Positions 59,901-64,000 of a stretch of 64,000 nucleotides of DNA are shown piece by piece (position 1 is the first letter of the stretch; every line of letters begins with the position of its first letter). The translations under genes and the position numbers were made by a program. The stretch spans positions 26,460,361 to 26,524,360 of the forward strand of contig JAAONU010000003.1 of NCBI GenBank assembly GCA_012932295.1, written 5' to 3'. The stretch comes from Cyclina sinensis (taxonomy: Eukaryota; Mollusca; Bivalvia; Venerida; Veneridae). The notes under the pieces are model-generated. The model saw only the letters and a list, made by a program, of their open reading frames with translations, was not told the DNA's origin and ran no database searches.

Positions 59901-62751
59901 TAGAAAATGGTAATATAAGGAACATTTCTCTCAAGTCTAGTTTAAAATGGCCAAGTGGTTTTGAAAGAGATGCCATTTGAACCCCAATATTGACGAAAAT
60001 CTGTTTTAGCTCTGGAGAACATTTTGTTCAAACAGCCTTGTGGTTTAGGAGGAGATGTCATTTAAAGTAAAATGTTGACGACGGACGCCGGACACAGGGT
60101 AAACACAATAGCTCACCCTGAGCATTGCTCAGGTGAGCTAAAAACATGAGATTGAAAAGGCAAATTAAGTAGGCGATCCTTAATACTGATTTTTTTCAGT
60201 GTTTTCAGTCTGAAGTTGAATTCTAATGAAAAAAGTCATAAAAATAAAAAATAATTGTCATAAAGGTTTTAGAAATGTTACATCATCATTGAATAAAACT
60301 GCATACATATAGCCTTATGAATAGCTTTCATTATTAAAATATATCACCTTAAGATATATGAGGTATCAGCTGGTGTTTTTAATCATATTTCAGTTTTTCG
60401 TGTACTGCCCACTGGTTTTAGATGTAAGAACTGGCAACGTCAACAAAATTAAATCAGTATTGAGCAAAATTAGATAGCTGTTAGAGTAATACATTGACAA
60501 AATATAAAAAAAGAAAATACAATATTAATTTCAGAAGAAATGTGGTATTAAGCTATTCCTTTTTAACCCTTAACCTGCTGGAATCAAAAGTGATTAGCCT
60601 TTGCCACCAGTATAGAGCCAGGCCAGCCTGCACATCCATGCAAGTCTGACCAGGCTCTATACTGTTGGTAGCTCATTTTTTTGTATTTTGATATTGAAAT
60701 TGCCTTAAACTTTGAATGGACTTGTTCCAAATTCAAAGCTGGGCAAATCCATTACAAAAATTCAGCAGGTTAAGGGTTATTACATTTTCAAGCTACACTT
60801 AAAACTTTACAAAAAGATAGAACAACGGTCGAGAACAGTAATAAAGCATCTAGTTCTTGTTTAAACTTACTTACAAAATACAGATATCTATATAGGTAAC
60901 CTACCTATTCCTTATTCATTCTTGACATCACGTTTTTTGCTTAACATTGCCATAAAACCAAATGGTTGACAATTACATCTGTGTTTTCACATGTAGGTAT
61001 TTCGAAATCCAGTAAAACTTTAAATTCAAACATCAAAATATCGAATTATGTCAAATTTGTGGAAATTTACAATTTAAATGTATCAATATCATAGTGCCAT
61101 ATAACTCACCTAAGTTTTAAAATATTTTCTTCTTCAAAGTTCTACTCATGAACTCATGAACTGCTATATCTTATTGTACATTGTTTTTTTCCTTTCATTC
61201 GTTTTCATAGATTATATTAATGAAAATAAATCTTTAAAGTAATACATTAAATCAATTTTCAAATTATTTAAAAGGTTTTTAACACTTACATTTTGTACTT
61301 AATCATGCAACAATCAACAACTTTTGACAATAAACGAGCTGTATTATATGACCATAGTTATGGACCGTAGGTAGAGCCGTACAGAAAAGTACAATAGGGA
61401 AGCCCATGTATGTTACATTTCAATCTTTTGGTGTAACTGTTTCTGATCAAGTCTTTTCACAGTATGAAGGTACATTGCATTCTAAACTACATTTTCTAAT
61501 TTTCAGTGAAAAAATTACAAAGAACACCTTAAAAATGTCTCCAACTAATGTAGGGTAGAGGATCTGATTATTAAATATATCCTTTTTAGTTAAAAATTAT
61601 TTTGAGTTATGCTTACATAGACAGACAGCTTGCCTTTCTCGTATCAGATCATCATTGTAGTAGTCGTCAAGGAATTCGTATAGCATTTTCTGACCGGAAA
61701 TCAGAATTCGTAATGTCTCCTCCAAAAGCGACTTCCTGAGAAACTCGTTTTGGTACTCGGCATTATCGATACCGGAAGTTTCTTCTGAGGATTGATCTGA
61801 ACTTTCCTCACTTCCTTGTTTCTGTAGCCGTTTCACTTCTAATATATTCTTTGATCGAAGTTCATGCGTGTATCTACCTGTTTTTATGGCATTTTTGGAC
61901 ATGCCCATAGCAATACAGGTCTTAAACCGACAATATGAACAGGATGTTCTTTTTCCTCCCATTGGTTTGCAGTCGCCTGTGCCGGTGCAAACGTAGGGTT
62001 CTGTTCTGCAAATGCTTCTGCGAAAAAATCCCTGAAAAAGATGTTTCACATCAAAACTATTACTTAGAAGTCCGATACTACCTAAGTTTAAACAAAAATG
62101 AGCATTTAAAACGCTGACAAAATTCAGGCCAAGTGTAAAATTATTTAATGTATATAACATGTATCAAATCAAGAAATGACCATCGATATTTAGGGTTAGC
62201 ACATAACATTATGAAATTGATTTCTATCCTTCCATTTTCTAAACTACGGTAAGCTTAATATGGCGTGAAGTTCGTTTAAAACTGTCTAGTTCGAGGATGT
62301 ACTCTAAGACTTAATAATTTTTAATATAATCTCTAAACCTAGCCAATGTTTAAAAAGTTTAAACAATTGAAAGTCTGAATCAAACTGACGTGTTCTATAA
62401 GGAAGCAATAAAACCGTACGACTATACGTAAAGTATGTTCCCTTGATCAACATTTTCTTTTTATAACTGTTCTTACGTTGTCTGGTATAGTCGCAAACAG
62501 GAATTGTTGGTCGATGAACATCATAATATGAAACATTTACCACCTTTATTGTGTATTAACGTACAGGAAACTTTATCCTATTTAATAACAATTAAGTGCT
62601 ATCTGTTACCTTGCACGCTTCACATGTATTCACACCATAGTGATACCCCGAAGCCCGATCCCCACATACTCGGCACGGTGGTAACAAAGGAGGCCGTGAC
62701 ATGCGAGAGTTTGACCTTGGCTTCTTCTGTGGACTACAGGGCTGTTCACTG
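56955..62751 (-). CDS. Nuclear receptor (NR1-like), DBD + long hinge + LBD
   Basis: Minus-strand exons are 62610-62751, 61617-62031, 58743-59487, 58321-58424, 57625-57739 and 56955-57199. Finger 1 is [18 protein letters not shown] followed by the P box CEACKGFFRRS. Finger 2 has C-x5-C-x9-C-x2-C and ends [21 protein letters not shown] hinge of over 200 aa precedes LBD helix 3-5 ([20 protein letters not shown]), helix 7-8 ([18 protein letters not shown]) and the last helix [10 protein letters not shown]. It should be a nuclear, DNA-binding, possibly ligand-regulated transcription factor. The KTGRYT region suggests a lophotrochozoan NR1-type member, but I do not assign an ortholog. Odd points: the 58321 donor is GC, AF-2 has Ser for Glu, and DBD exon 2 (phase 1) does not fit the next acceptor (phase 0), so a small exon between 59490 and 61616 or an alternative acceptor is missing. 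The 5' exon(s) lie upstream of 62751 or beyond the window. Confidence 0.92.
59233..59320 (-). repeat. 21-bp coding minisatellite in the receptor hinge
   Basis: Four tandem heptapeptides ([28 protein letters not shown]) are encoded by about 21-bp units inside exon 58743-59487. The frame is kept. Cys and His recur every seven residues. Confidence 0.75.
59540..60145. mobile_element. Short copy of the 'agagggccatgatggccc ... ggtgagcta' family
   Basis: It starts AGAGAGCCATGATGGCCC. It ends with GGACGACGGACGCCGGACAC and the hairpin AGCTCACCCTGAGCATTGCT CAGGTGAGCTA at 60111-60141. Its body units are few and diverged. It lies in an intron of the nuclear receptor, directly beside the hinge exon. Confidence 0.65.
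60564..60779. mobile_element. 216-bp MITE with 19-bp terminal inverted repeats
   Basis: TAACCCTTAACCTGCTGGA (60564-60582) is matched inverted by TTCAGCAGGTTAAGGGTTA (60761-60779) with one mismatch. The interior has a palindromic pair, 'accagtatagagccaggcc' and 'gaccaggctctatactgttg'. It is the same family as 53331-53539 and is intronic in the nuclear receptor. Confidence 0.8.
60780..61616. other. AT-rich intron of the nuclear receptor
   Basis: Nothing was recognised. If the phase mismatch between the flanking exons is real, a small exon (length 2 modulo 3) could be hidden here or just downstream. Confidence 0.35.
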
Positions 62752-63050
62752 CTAAAATTATATAGGTATAAATTATCAGTCTATATTCACTATAATAAAA
62801 CAAATCATACTGAACATTAAAAGATCAAGGCTGTTTCAAATTTCAGAATCATTATATTGTGTTGATGTAGTGAACTAAAATGAAATAAAAATAAGAATGC
62901 AAGTAGTGACCATAAATAGCTAACCTGAGAGTAACTGCTCAAACCGACAAATGCAATGATACGATTTATCAAAATAAAAGAAAGAACGAGACAATTCTGT
63001 ATGCCAAACATCAAAACTTTTGGCTAAATTTGTATTTGGTTTAAACGTCG
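62752..63050. other. Intron or 5' flank of the nuclear receptor
   Basis: AT-rich sequence with no exon recognised. The acceptor TTTTAG for the exon at 62751 implies at least one upstream exon. Confidence 0.35.
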
Positions 63051-63760
63051 ACTTTAAAAGGTTTCCTAACCTCCACCCCTCCAGATGCAACTAAATCATC
63101 CCAAATTGCATTATTTGATCAGTCTTGGAGGAAGATCACTTGACAATGCTACGAAATAAATTTCAAAACCCTTATCCCTATGGTTTTACCGTTACTTATA
63201 TAAGACTACATATCCCCAGTTGGGGCTTAAATGACTAAAGGGGAATAGTTTTATCTTCACTAAACGATACTAAAATCCAAATTTCAGAAACCTCAGAAAT
63301 GGTTTCACACAAGAAGTTTTTTTTTAAGTTTGTGTAACTCTATGTAAAACATCTGACCTAAGTGAGTGGTAAAAATGAACCTAGGGGCACAGTCAGAATA
63401 ACGTCCGTACAGGTCCATATGGCAATACTTCGTGCAAAAATTCAGTTCTCAAGACTTTGTGATTTCAGACAAGAAGAGTTTTAAAGAGTTTTCCTATAAA
63501 CGAAATGTGATCCGCATGGGGATCCTATAATGACCATAGGGGAAAATCATGAACCGCACAATGCTTCGTGCAAAAGTTCAGACAAGCAGAATTAAAAAAA
63601 AAACTATTTTTATGTAAATCAAGTGATCCCTCGGGCAGGAACAATAGTTATCCAACAGGCCGCAATTCAAACAACATTGGTAGAAGTCTACTAGACAACG
63701 CTACACATCGAATTTCAGATCCATCGGCTTTCTGGTATTAGACAAGAATGTGTTATTGTT
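63050..63760. repeat. Diverged copy of the 'gtccactagacaatgctaca' dispersed family
   Basis: Units of about 155-165 bp with 'tagacaacgctacacatcga', 'ttcagacaagaag' and 'gtgatccctcgggcagg' recall the units at 26072 and 31738 in heavily decayed form. It is non-coding. Confidence 0.55.
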
Positions 63761-64000
63761 TTCTTTCAAGATACCTTAAGCATTGACGTCATTTTGACCG
63801 CGATATCATCACTTCGACGGAAAATAAATAAGGCAGTATGAATGTAAAGTGATATTATAAAGCTGGGATGGACTATCTAGCTAATTATAGCTATCGCTTA
63901 TGAATTAATGACAGGAAGGTGTTCCAGGGTACCTGTATTCACCGATATATGTTAACAAGCTCAATAAAAAGAACAATAAGAATACTAAACACAGACTAGT

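Overview
This window looks like nuclear DNA from a bivalve mollusc, probably a heterodont clam. It is AT-rich and its genes are broken by long introns. It is full of molluscan dispersed repeats: the 'agagggccatgatggccc ... ctcaggtgagcta' family, GTGACCTTGACC-type tandem elements and tRNA-derived SINEs. The organism is inferred; the exon structures and repeat boundaries are read from the sequence.

Four protein-coding genes can be supported. (1) GID8/TWA1, a CTLH ubiquitin-ligase subunit, lies on + (about 8480-17578). Its five exons join in phase to 230 codons, and a YY1/NRF1/ETS-type motif cluster lies just upstream. (2) Mitochondrial ribosomal protein bL16m (MRPL16) lies on - (22924-31468, first exon not found), tail-to-tail with GID8. 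Its 7-kb intron is stuffed with nested repeats. (3) A somatomedin-B-containing ectodomain protein lies on + (40505-47552 or 47700). It resembles the N-terminal half of molluscan SMB-type GPCRs but has no 7TM part, and its 3' end has an apparent frameshift. (4) A nuclear receptor lies on - (56955-62751, 5' end not found). It has a complete two-finger DNA-binding domain, a very long hinge and a ligand-binding domain whose final helix lacks the usual AF-2 glutamate. A 51-codon signal-peptide ORF (53886-54041, -) is a weaker fifth candidate.

Layout: 1-8167 is repeat-bearing non-coding DNA; 8168-17962 GID8; 18346-21850 repeat elements; 22886-31468 MRPL16 with at least three levels of nested repeats in its intron; 31738-39300 repeats, a dead LINE and a dead mariner; 40505-47780 the SMB gene, with hairpin and foldback elements in both introns; 48189-51302 a long-terminal-inverted-repeat element with its own broken ORFs; 51303-56950 SINE, MITE and short-motif arrays; 56955-62751 the nuclear receptor; 63050-63760 another dispersed repeat.

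The four genes do not form a pathway. The most unusual material is in 41-55 kb: a 1136-bp foldback element with a perfect 8-bp target duplication, a roughly 3.1-kb element with long inverted repeats built of ~25-bp units, and several arrays of short spaced motifs. The repeats also carry many nuclear-receptor-type half-sites (GGTCAcagTGACC and TCAAGGTCA), in a window that also encodes a nuclear receptor.
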